A stretch of DNA of 64,000 bases from NCBI RefSeq assembly GCF_900105805.1, contig NZ_LT629788.1, positions 2,170,001 through 2,234,000 on the forward strand. The letters run 5' to 3'. Below the pieces are notes generated by a model. That model was not told the origin of the DNA, made no database searches, and was given only the letters and a program-made list of their open reading frames with translations. Source of the stretch: Pseudomonas moraviensis (GTDB lineage Bacteria > Pseudomonadota > Gammaproteobacteria > Pseudomonadales > Pseudomonadaceae). Position numbers and translations under genes: made by a program. Below are positions 43,416-50,893 of this stretch, one piece after another; position 1 is the stretch's first letter; the number at the start of each line of letters is the position of its first letter.

Positions 43416-44372
43416 ATGAAGCCAGAAATCCTGCAACTGAGCCCGATCCTGATCCCGCAAATCAACGCGCGCCTGGAAGAACTGTTCACCGTACGCCGCT
43501 ACTTCCAGCAGACGGACAAGCCCGCTTATATAGAGGAACACGGCGCCAACATCCGCGGCGTCATCACCGGCGGCCACACCGGCATCAGCCAGGCGCTGAT
43601 GGCGCAACTGCCAAACCTGGAAGTGGTCGCGGTCAACGGCGTTGGCACCGACGCCGTCGACCTCGCCTACGCCCGCGACCGCGGCATCCGCGTCACCGCC
43701 ACCATCGGCGCCCTCACCGAAGACGTCGCCGACCTCGCCATCGGCCTGCTCATCTCGGTCTGCCGCGGCCTGTGCACCAGCGACCGCTACGTACGCTCCG
43801 GCCAATGGCCGCAAAGCCCAACCCCCCTCGCGCCCCTGCCCCTGGCCCGACAAGTCTCCGGCATGCGCATCGGCATCGTCGGCATGGGCCGCGTCGGCCG
43901 CGCCATCGCCACACGCGCCGCCGCCTTCAGCTGCCCGATCAGCTACACCGATCTGCACCCCATGAGCGACGTCCCCCACACCTTCGTCGCCGACCTCAAA
44001 CAACTGGCCCGCGACAGCGACGCCCTGATCCTCGCCGCCGCGGCGGACAAGGGCGAAGCGATTATCGACGCGCAAGTGCTGCAAGCGCTGGGCAAGGACG
44101 GTTACCTGGTCAACGTCGCCCGGGGCAAACTGGTGAACGAAACGGATCTGGTTGCCGCGCTTGCGGCTGGCGAGATTGCCGGGGCTGGCCTGGATGTGTT
44201 CGTCGATGAGCCGAATGTGCCAGAAGTTTTGTTTGGCAACGAACAGGTGGTGCTGCAACCGCATCGGGCGAGTGCAACATTGCAGACGCGTACGCGGATG
44301 GGGGAAATGGTGGTGGCGAGTCTGGTAGATACGTTTGCGGGAAAAGTGCCGGCTGGGTGTGTGACTGGATGA
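43416..44372 (+). CDS. D-2-hydroxyacid dehydrogenase (glyoxylate/hydroxypyruvate reductase-like)
   Basis: The 318-residue protein has the Rossmann motif GIVGMGRVGRAIATRA, a catalytic Arg in VARGKLV, Glu in FVDEPNVPE and His in LQPHRAS. The N-terminal substrate part carries GVITGGHTGISQALM and VNGVGTDAVDLAYAR. It belongs to the 2-hydroxyacid dehydrogenase family acting on glyoxylate, hydroxypyruvate or 2-ketogluconate. It should reduce or oxidise a small acid formed in the same pathway. ACGAGG supports the start at 43416. The central codons are unusually C-rich (bases 43680-43990). Confidence 0.92.
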   Translation: MKPEILQLSPILIPQINARLEELFTVRRYFQQTDKPAYIEEHGANIRGVITGGHTGISQALMAQLPNLEVVAVNGVGTDAVDLAYARDRGIRVTATIGALTEDVADLAIGLLISVCRGLCTSDRYVRSGQWPQSPTPLAPLPLARQVSGMRIGIVGMGRVGRAIATRAAAFSCPISYTDLHPMSDVPHTFVADLKQLARDSDALILAAAADKGEAIIDAQVLQALGKDGYLVNVARGKLVNETDLVAALAAGEIAGAGLDVFVDEPNVPEVLFGNEQVVLQPHRASATLQTRTRMGEMVVASLVDTFAGKVPAGCVTG

Positions 44373-44410
44373 ACGGGTTCCGGAGCGCTGTTCGTGATCG
44401 CGGCACACAC

Positions 44411-44548
44411 CGCCTTCGCGAGCAGGCTCACTCCCACAGGTTTGATTGCGTACATTCAGTGAGAAATGGGGCGTCTGTCAGGCCGCCTTCGCGAGCAGGC
44501 TCGCTCCTACAGAAAATCAAAAGATCGCAGCCTTCGGCAGCTCCTACA
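44411..44548. repeat. REP half-units in direct order plus a GCAGCC-family unit
   Basis: CCGCCTTCGCGAGCAGGCTC occurs at 44411 and again near 44484 in the same orientation rather than as an inverted pair. It is followed by AAGATCGCAGCCTTCGGCAG (44521-44540). The long dispersed element begins three bases after this block. Confidence 0.85.
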
Positions 44549-44550
44549 AA

Positions 44551-44899
44551 CAATGAGCGCAAGCTCGAGTTCCGCTTTTGATCCTGGAGCCCGTCGGCAG
44601 GCTGAGCGGAGGGATTGATCCGGGCGTGGGAGCGTAGCGACCGTACGACGCAGTCGGACACAGCGAGTGTAGGTGCAGCGAAGCAAACCGGAGCCGCTGC
44701 GCCAGGATCGATCCCGCAGCGAAGGAACCCCGAGCCTAAGCGAGCGGGCCGAACGTCAGGGCACAGACCTTTGGTTACTTTGGGGCGTCTGCCAAAGTGA
44801 CCCGCTGTAAGAGCGGAACCATAAGAAGCCATTACCGCAGAAACGGATATACACCCAAACCCAAAAGGAGCATGGTCGGCCCAAAGGCCGCCAAGCCCA
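44551..44899. repeat. Dispersed structured repeat, copy A
   Basis: This 349-base element matches 56879-57219 in the same orientation. Landmarks are an inverted repeat GGGATTGATCCGGGCG (44611-44626) with CGCCAGGATCGATCCC (44700-44715), a GCAGCG/CGCTGC stem inside it, hairpin ACTTTGG/CCAAAGT (44777-44798, loop GGCGTCTG), hairpin CCGCT/AGCGG around GTAAG (44802-44816), and CGGCC/GGCCG near the right end. Short open frames inside it have no ribosome sites. It lies between convergent genes. Function is unknown; it may be a mobile non-coding element or a structured RNA. Confidence 0.9.
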
Positions 44900-44935
44900 A
44901 AAAAAAGCCCCACAACCAAAAACCGATGTGGGGCC

Positions 44936-44963
44936 AAAAAATTGGTTGGTTGCGGCCAACCAA
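44936..44963 (-). terminator. Probable terminator of the leftward lipoprotein gene
   Basis: Read leftward, TTGGTTG and CAACCAA pair around a GCCG loop, followed by CCAATTTTTT. It lies about 35 bases past the lipoprotein stop. Confidence 0.6.
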
Positions 44964-44997
44964 AGGAGCTCTGTAAAAAACCACCCAAGCGCTCAGA

Positions 44998-45339
44998 TCA
45001 AATGCAATCCTGAGCCGCCCGCTCAAAACTCGACGGCAACAAATTCGACGCCAGCAAATGCCGCTCATAAATGAACACCTTGCCACCCTTGCCCGCCTTG
45101 TAGGCCTCCAGCACGTTATCCGCCGACACCTTGCTCGGCACCACAATCCGATAACTGCGCTGACTCTGCGAAACCGTCGGATTCAACGCACTGCCCTGCA
45201 ACTTCGGCACCACACATTCAGCGTATTGCGCAGGCGTCTTGCTGGTCTGCAACGTCAGGGTCGGATCGTTCGGCGCCGAAGCACAACCAGCGAGCAACAG
45301 GGAAGCCAAAGCCATGGCAGGCACGAATAAAGCACGCAT
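44998..45339 (-). CDS. Small hypothetical lipoprotein
   Basis: The 113-residue product has a type II signal peptide with lipobox LLLAGC (Cys about 19) and then SAPNDPTLTLQTSKTPAQYAECVVPKLQG. The remaining part has a mixed alpha/beta pattern (QRSYRIVVPSKVSADNVLEAYKAGKGGKVFIYERHL) with two Cys residues. The sequence is consistent with a conserved Pseudomonas outer-membrane lipoprotein of unknown role. The start has GGG..G-type weak ribosome signals (TTACCCCCG upstream), so it may be poorly expressed. A terminator-like hairpin follows. Confidence 0.8.
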   Translation of the reverse strand: MRALFVPAMALASLLLAGCASAPNDPTLTLQTSKTPAQYAECVVPKLQGSALNPTVSQSQRSYRIVVPSKVSADNVLEAYKAGKGGKVFIYERHLLASNLLPSSFERAAQDCI

Positions 45340-45428
45340 CGGGGGTAATCCTGAAAATAAAGGTTCGGTTCAACCGGCAACGGTTCGACTTCACGGCATC
45401 GCCGCTGCCATTCAATTTTTTTTGAGAA

Positions 45429-46070
45429 TCAGCTCGAGGCCACCAAGGCCTTGAGCGATACATCGAATTGCTTCAGCGCGTCGAGTTGCAGGTCACGCTG
45501 CTGATTGATCTGTGCAGCGACTTGCGGCGCCGCCTGGTTGTGCACCCAGACCGAAGGCAGCTCTCGCTCGATCGCTCCTTCGGCCTTGCCGATGTATTGC
45601 AGATCGGCGTCGTAGAACCGCGCGGAAAAGCGCGCCTCGACCAGACTGTTGCGCTGGGTCAGCAAGCGATTGAAGGTGTCGAGCTTGACCACCACATCGG
45701 GATGGGCCTGCACCAGCGCATCGAGGTTGTCGTAAACAGTCACCGAGACGAACTGCTGCTGCAGCGAACTCACCAGCCAGTCGAGCGCCAGTTCCGGATC
45801 GGAGCTGCCGACAAAGGCGTCGCGGATTCGCGAGTCCAGCGCGTCTTTCGCGCCGTTCAGCGCCATGTCGTGGTAGCGCTCCAGGTATTGCAGGTTCTGC
45901 AGCGTGTTTTCGCTGAGCAATACACCCACGGTCTGCGTGTGCTGCAACGCCGAGGTGCTGGCGGCGATGGGTTGCAGGTGACACGACCGGGCGTCGTCTG
46001 CGTAAGCCGGTGCGGTCACCAACCCGCCCATCAGCAGGGCGATCATTGCCAGTCGAGTCAGAATGTTCAT
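45429..46070 (-). CDS. Hypothetical periplasmic protein
   Basis: The start at 46070 (MNILTRLAMIALLMGGLVTAPAYA) gives a clean signal peptide with cleavage before DDARSCHLQ. The mature protein of about 190 residues is mostly helical: TLQNLQYLERYHDMALNGAKDALDSRIRDAF, LDWLVSSLQQQFVSVTVYDNLDALVQ and HPDVVVKLDTFNRLL. It contains DADLQYIGKAEGAIERELP, which recalls ATPase-regulatory or lipoprotein-like folds, but I recognise no family. It diverges from the small TTG-start gene. The exported location is the only firm inference. Confidence 0.7.
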   Translation of the reverse strand: MNILTRLAMIALLMGGLVTAPAYADDARSCHLQPIAASTSALQHTQTVGVLLSENTLQNLQYLERYHDMALNGAKDALDSRIRDAFVGSSDPELALDWLVSSLQQQFVSVTVYDNLDALVQAHPDVVVKLDTFNRLLTQRNSLVEARFSARFYDADLQYIGKAEGAIERELPSVWVHNQAAPQVAAQINQQRDLQLDALKQFDVSLKALVASS

Positions 46071-46236
46071 CGCGCAATTTCCTTGAGCTGCGTCTTCGAT
46101 GGAGGTGATTTTCCGCCGATCGCCGGCAAAGCAGAACTTGCGTTTCTTGATGGTCACTATTACTTCCAGCAATAGTTGCGTGCCACGCAGACTGATGCAC
46201 ACTGGACCTACCAAAAAAAATGATGAGGGTCTCGCC

Positions 46237-46485
46237 TTGAGAACGTTTGATCTGATCCGTGACGCCGTGCTGCCCGAATATCGCGAGCGGGTGGCGGAAT
46301 ACCTGGTCCAGTACGAAACCGTGCTGCTGGACAAAAACACCGACGATGCGCAATTGATTCGCGACACTGCACACCAACTGCGCGGTTACCTGCGCGGGCT
46401 CAATACCACGCGGGTGCTGGGCATGGCCTACTGGGAAGAGCTCGATCGCCGTGTTGTCGACACCTGGCTACGCCCGCAAGAGTGA
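46237..46485 (+). CDS. Small hypothetical protein with TTG start, 82 aa
   Basis: TTG 46237 is favoured because GAGGG lies seven bases upstream; upstream in-frame ATGs have no ribosome site. The product (RTFDLIRDAVLPEYRERVAEYLVQYETVLLDKNTDDAQLIRDTAHQLRGYLRGLNTTRVLGMAYWEELDRR) is helical, polar and soluble, with no signal peptide. Codon use is normal for the region. The family is not recognised. It lies about 105 bases upstream of the diguanylate cyclase start, so it could be in the same transcript. Confidence 0.6.
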   Translation: MRTFDLIRDAVLPEYRERVAEYLVQYETVLLDKNTDDAQLIRDTAHQLRGYLRGLNTTRVLGMAYWEELDRRVVDTWLRPQE

Positions 46486-46590
46486 ATGCTGGAGCGCCAG
46501 TGGTCTGCCCGGCAAAGCTTCCCCTGCGAAAAACCTGACCAAACGCTTACAATCGCAGGCCTATTGCCATACAGACAGGCCTGCCCGGAA

Positions 46591-47748
46591 ATGCCGCTCG
46601 ACCCGCCAACGATGCTGACCATCACGATCGCCCTCGCAGCCGCTGCCGCGCTGTACCTGGCGGTCGAGTGGCGCAGTATCCGTGAGCCTTCGCTACTGTT
46701 CTGGAGCGCCGGTTTCGCCACCATCACTATCGGTTCAACCCTCGCCCTGCTGCGCAGCAGTGGTTTTCTGCTGCTGGGCATCTGGTTCGCCAACGGCCTG
46801 CTGGTGACCGCACACTTCTTTTTCCTGCTTGGCGTGGCACGCTTCACCCAGGCCCGACTGTCGCCGGCGTGGTACCTGATTTTCGCGACGTGGCTGATCA
46901 TGCTGTTATTGCCGGACGGGCCGCTGTGGTCCAAAGCCATGCTGGTGGCCAACTCGCTGCTGGTGGCGATTCCCACACTCAAGGCCAGTTCGCTGCTGCG
47001 TCCGCACGGCAAATCATTGAGCGTCGGCGCGGTGCAACTGCGTTATGTGCTGCTCGGCCACGGCATCTTTTATGTCGCCAAGGCCCTGACCGTAGTGATC
47101 CCCGGCACGCTGATCGATCTGGCGGCGTTTCGCGGCGAGATCATTCAGATCTCGCTGGTCGAAGGCGCCATGGCGATCATGCTGATCGCCCTGTCGATGA
47201 CCGGCACCGAACGTTATCGCCGGGAAAAGCAGATCGCCCGCCTCGCCGAGCGCGATCCGCTCACCGCCCTCTACAACCGCCGCGCCCTGGAAAAACGCAC
47301 GCCACGCCTGCTGGCCGGAGTTTGCGCGCAACGCCCGGGTGCGCTGTTATTGATCGATATCGACAACTTCAAACTGGTCAACGATCAGTACGGGCACATC
47401 GCCGGCGACCGCTTGCTGATCGCCTTGAGCGAAATGATCCGCGCCCGGCTGCCGGCCCATGCGCTGACCGCGCGCCTGGGCGGCGATGAATTCCTGATGC
47501 TGCTCAACAACGCTTCAGCCGAAGCTATTCTTGAACTGGGCAATGCCTTGCGCGAACAGTTTCTGGCCTTGGCGTCGCACACCTATCCCACGTCTGCTGC
47601 GGTGACCCTGAGCATCGGCGCTACCCTGTTCGACAGACCACCGGCCAGTCTGGATGCGCTGATCGAACTTGGCGATGCCGCGCTCTACGAGTCCAAACGC
47701 GGTGGCCGCAATCGCTTGCGCCTGTCCGGCCTTGCCACCCCAGGATGA
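46591..47748 (+). CDS. Membrane diguanylate cyclase (GGDEF)
   Basis: The start at 46591 (MPLDPPTMLTITIALAAAAALYL) or ATG 46612 precedes about seven membrane helices spanning residues 8-205. The C-terminal GGDEF domain (about 225-380) has DPLTALYNRRALEKR, LLIDIDNFKLVNDQYGH and the active site RLGGDEFLML. There is no RxxD inhibitory site five residues before GGDEF (PAHA instead), so product feedback may be absent. No EAL domain is present. The membrane part resembles 7TM-type sensor regions. It makes c-di-GMP, probably favouring sessile growth. Confidence 0.88.
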   Translation: MPLDPPTMLTITIALAAAAALYLAVEWRSIREPSLLFWSAGFATITIGSTLALLRSSGFLLLGIWFANGLLVTAHFFFLLGVARFTQARLSPAWYLIFATWLIMLLLPDGPLWSKAMLVANSLLVAIPTLKASSLLRPHGKSLSVGAVQLRYVLLGHGIFYVAKALTVVIPGTLIDLAAFRGEIIQISLVEGAMAIMLIALSMTGTERYRREKQIARLAERDPLTALYNRRALEKRTPRLLAGVCAQRPGALLLIDIDNFKLVNDQYGHIAGDRLLIALSEMIRARLPAHALTARLGGDEFLMLLNNASAEAILELGNALREQFLALASHTYPTSAAVTLSIGATLFDRPPASLDALIELGDAALYESKRGGRNRLRLSGLATPG

Positions 47749-47756
47749 TCCCCGCC

Positions 47757-48251
47757 ATGTCCAGCCACGACACCCCACTGCAAGACCTCGCCGCCCCCGA
47801 AGGCGTTTGCTACGGCTGCGGCGGCCGCAACCCGCAGGGCCTGCACGTCAAAAGCCGCTGGGACGAGGACGGCCGCCATGTGATCGCCGAACACCTGCCT
47901 GAAGCCCAATACTGCGGCTGGCCAGATCTGGTTTACGGCGGACTGATCGCCATGCTGGTCGATTGTCACTCGAACTGGACTGCGATGGCCTGGCACTACC
48001 GCGCGGAAAACCGCGAAGCCGGCAGCCTGCCGCGCATCGACTGCGTCACGGGCAACCTCGGGATCAAGTTCATCAAGCCCACACCGATGGGCGTACCGCT
48101 GCTCTTGCGCGCGCGGGTCGAAGGTGAGGTCGGGCGCAAAACCCGGGTGATTTGCGAGGTGTATGCCGGGGAAGTGCTCACGGCGGTGGGCGATTCAGTG
48201 TTTGTGCGGGTGGATACGGGGCAGTTGGCAGATGCAGCGCATGGCCGCTAA
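47757..48251 (+). CDS. PaaI-type hotdog thioesterase
   Basis: The start at 47757 (MSSHDTPLQDLAAPEG) is preferred because AGGATG lies upstream; ATG 47745 overlaps the cyclase stop as ATGA. The 164-residue protein has the hotdog fold segments YCGWPDLVYGGLIAMLVDCHSNWTAMAW, CVTGNLGIKFIKPTPMGVPLLLRARV and RKTRVICEVYAGEVLTAVGDSVFVRV. GCGGRNPQGLHVK near the start is typical of a PaaI/YigI-like subgroup. It hydrolyses an acyl-CoA of unknown type. Its position next to the cyclase suggests co-transcription. Confidence 0.87.
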   Translation: MSSHDTPLQDLAAPEGVCYGCGGRNPQGLHVKSRWDEDGRHVIAEHLPEAQYCGWPDLVYGGLIAMLVDCHSNWTAMAWHYRAENREAGSLPRIDCVTGNLGIKFIKPTPMGVPLLLRARVEGEVGRKTRVICEVYAGEVLTAVGDSVFVRVDTGQLADAAHGR

Positions 48252-48257
48252 AGCCAA

Positions 48258-48410
48258 AGCCCCTCACCCTAGCCCTCTCCCAAAGGGAGAGGGAACTGAC
48301 CGAGGTGTCTTGTGGAAATACGCCGACCTGGGAAACCGAGTCGAACTCAAATTCTGAAAAGCTTGAAAATCGGCTCCCTCTCCCTCGGGAGAGGGCTGGG
48401 GTGAGGGGCT
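48258..48410. repeat. Dispersed MITE-like repeat, copy 2
   Basis: The ends GCCCCTCACCCTAGCCCTCT and GAGAGGGCTGGGGTGAGGGG are inverted copies. The core (AATACGCCGACCTG, CGAGTCGAACTCA, AATCGGCTCC) is the reverse complement of the core at 25205-25382. It lies between convergent genes. Confidence 0.88.
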
Positions 48411-48468
48411 GCGGTTCAAGCCACGCAGCCACACTCAAGCCGAAAGCGAAACGTTCTGAGCCAGCTCT

Positions 48469-50673
48469 TCAACGCGACAAAGCCGCCACACCCGCCCGCG
48501 CCGCATGCAGCTTTTTATAGCTTTCGATCAAGCGCAAGTGCCGATCCAGCCCTTCCAGCTTCATGCTCGTCGGCGTCAAACCGTAGAACCGCACGCTGCC
48601 ATTCACCGATCCAATTGCCGCATCCATGCGCTCGTCACCAAACATCCGGCGGAAATTGGCCTCGTAATCCTCCAGCTCAAGGTCTTCATCCAGCTCCATC
48701 TCCAGCACCACGTTAACTGCCTGATAGAACAAGCCGCGTTCAACGGTGTTGTCGTTGTATTGCAGGAACGCCTCCACCAGATCCTTGGCCTCGTCAAACT
48801 TTTGCAACGCGAGGTAGATCAGCAAGCGCAGTTCCAGGATCGTCAGCTTGCCCCACGGCGTGTTGTCGTCGAACTCGATGCCGATCAGCGTAGTGATATC
48901 GGTGTAGTCGTCCTGCTCGCTGCGTTCCAGGCCCTGGACCAGATTACGCAGGCCGACCTTGCTGAGGTTGTGCAAATTGAGGATGTCGGCGCGGAATTGC
49001 AGGGCTTTGTTGGTGTTGTCCCAGATCAGGTCTTCGATCGGGTAGATCTCCGAATAATCCGGCACGAGGATGCGGCAGGCCTTGGCGCCGATGTGCTCGT
49101 AGACCGCCATGTAGACTTCCTTGCCCATGTCTTCGAGGATGCCGAACAGGGTCGCGGCTTCTTCGGCGTTGGAGTTTTCGCCTTGGCCGGAGAAGTCCCA
49201 CTCGACGAATTCGAAATCTGGCCTGGCACTGAAGAAGCGCCACGACACCACACCGCTGGAGTCGATGAAGTGCTCGACGAAGTTGTTCGGCTCGGTGACC
49301 GCCTGCCCGGAGAATGTCGGCTGCGGCAAGTCGTTGAGGCCTTCGAAACTGCGGCCCTGCAACAGTTCGGTCAGGCTGCGTTCCAGCGCGACTTCCAGGC
49401 TCGGGTGCGCGCCGAATGAGGCGAAAACACCGCCGGTGCGCGGGTTCATCAGGGTCACGCACATCACCGGGAATTCACCGCCCAGCGAGGCGTCCTTGAC
49501 GAGCACCGGGAAGCCCTGCTCTTCCAGGCCTTTGATGCCGGCGAGGATGCTCGGGTATTTCTCCAGCACCTCATGCGGCACATCCGGCAGAGCCATTTCG
49601 CCTTCGAGGATTTCGCGTTTGACTGCACGCTCGAAAATCTCCGACAGGCATTGCACCTGCGCTTCGGCCAAGGTGTTGCCGGCGCTCATGCCGTTGCTCA
49701 GGTAGAGGTTTTCAATCAGGTTGGACGGGAAGTACACCACTTCGCCGTCCGACTGGCGCACGAACGGCAGCGAGCAGATGCCACGCTGGGTGTTGCCGGA
49801 GTTGGTGTCGTACAGGTGCGAGCCACGCAACTCACCGTCGCGGTTGTAAATGCCGAGGGTGTAGTCGTCGAGAATCTCGCTGGGCAGCTCGTCTTTCGGG
49901 CCGGGCTTGAACCATTTCTCGTCCGGATAGTGCACAAACTCGGCATTGGCGATGTCTTCGCCCCAGAACTGGTCGTTGTAGAAGAAGTTGCAGTTCAGGC
50001 GCTCGATGAACTCGCCCAGCGCCGAAGCCAGTGCGCCTTCCTTGGTCGCGCCCTTGCCGTTGGTGAAGCACATCGGCGAATGTGCGTCGCGAATATGCAG
50101 CGACCAGACGTTCGGCACGATGTTGCGCCAAGAGGCAATTTCGATCTTCATGCCGAGGTCGGCAAGGATCTTCGACATGTTGGCGATGGTCTGTTCCAGC
50201 GGCAGGTCCTTGCCGGCAATGTAGGTGCCCGCTTGGGAATCGGACTGCGGCATCAACAAGGCCTGGGCATCGGCGTCGAGGTTGTCGACTTCTTCGATGA
50301 TGAACTCGGGGCCGGTCTGCACCACTTTCTTAACGGTGCAGCGGTCGATGGAACGAAGGATGCCCTGGCGATCCTTGTCGGAGATGTCTGCGGGCAATTC
50401 CACCTGAATCTTGAAGATCTGGTTGTAGCGGTTTTCCGGGTCGACGATGTTGTTCTGCGACAGGCGAATGTTCTCTGTCGGGATATTGCGCGTGTCGCAG
50501 TACAGCTTGACGAAGTAAGCCGCGCACAAGGCCGACGACGCCAGGAAGTAGTCGAACGGCCCCGGTGCCGAGCCATCGCCCTTGTAGCGGATGGGCTGAT
50601 CGGCGATCACCGTGAAGTCGTCGAACTTGGCTTCAAGTCGAAGGTTGTCGAGAAAGTTGACCTTGATTTCCAT
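48469..50673 (-). CDS. OsmC-YcaO fusion protein, ribosomal S12 methylthiolation type
   Basis: The 734-residue protein joins an N-terminal OsmC/Ohr-like domain (about 1-140, FDYFLASSALCAAYFVKLYC, DISDKDRQGILRSIDRCTVKKVV) to a YcaO domain (about 155-590). The YcaO part carries TNGKGATKEGALASALGEFIERL and AQVQCLSEIFERAVKREI, the ATP-binding signatures, and a TPR-like C-tail (ILELRLLIYLALQKFDEAKDLVEAFLQ). E. coli YcaO (about 586 aa) assists beta-methylthiolation of S12; the OsmC domain adds a possible thiol-peroxidase or sulfur function. Cys50 and Cys112 in OsmC could be the thiol pair. Confidence 0.92.
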   Translation of the reverse strand: MEIKVNFLDNLRLEAKFDDFTVIADQPIRYKGDGSAPGPFDYFLASSALCAAYFVKLYCDTRNIPTENIRLSQNNIVDPENRYNQIFKIQVELPADISDKDRQGILRSIDRCTVKKVVQTGPEFIIEEVDNLDADAQALLMPQSDSQAGTYIAGKDLPLEQTIANMSKILADLGMKIEIASWRNIVPNVWSLHIRDAHSPMCFTNGKGATKEGALASALGEFIERLNCNFFYNDQFWGEDIANAEFVHYPDEKWFKPGPKDELPSEILDDYTLGIYNRDGELRGSHLYDTNSGNTQRGICSLPFVRQSDGEVVYFPSNLIENLYLSNGMSAGNTLAEAQVQCLSEIFERAVKREILEGEMALPDVPHEVLEKYPSILAGIKGLEEQGFPVLVKDASLGGEFPVMCVTLMNPRTGGVFASFGAHPSLEVALERSLTELLQGRSFEGLNDLPQPTFSGQAVTEPNNFVEHFIDSSGVVSWRFFSARPDFEFVEWDFSGQGENSNAEEAATLFGILEDMGKEVYMAVYEHIGAKACRILVPDYSEIYPIEDLIWDNTNKALQFRADILNLHNLSKVGLRNLVQGLERSEQDDYTDITTLIGIEFDDNTPWGKLTILELRLLIYLALQKFDEAKDLVEAFLQYNDNTVERGLFYQAVNVVLEMELDEDLELEDYEANFRRMFGDERMDAAIGSVNGSVRFYGLTPTSMKLEGLDRHLRLIESYKKLHAARAGVAALSR

Positions 50674-50893
50674 GCGGGATTACCAGAATACGGCTAAACG
50701 AATGGCGGCCATTATCCGGTTTTTGTGCGGGAAGTCTCGCCCTTTCGGGATTCGCCGCTGGCCGGCGATGCTGGAAATCCCGTGGGATTCGCTACACTTT
50801 GAACAAATCAGGCGACGTCATAGAACAACAATCTGAACATTGTGCCCGCGCCATTGTTCTAGATTCACAAGACACCGGATCAAGGACGAGCAC

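Noticed and set aside
44428..44988. Possible protein in the dispersed structured repeat
   Set aside because: The frame crosses REP and repeat boundaries, has no ribosome site, and its equivalent in copy B is broken.
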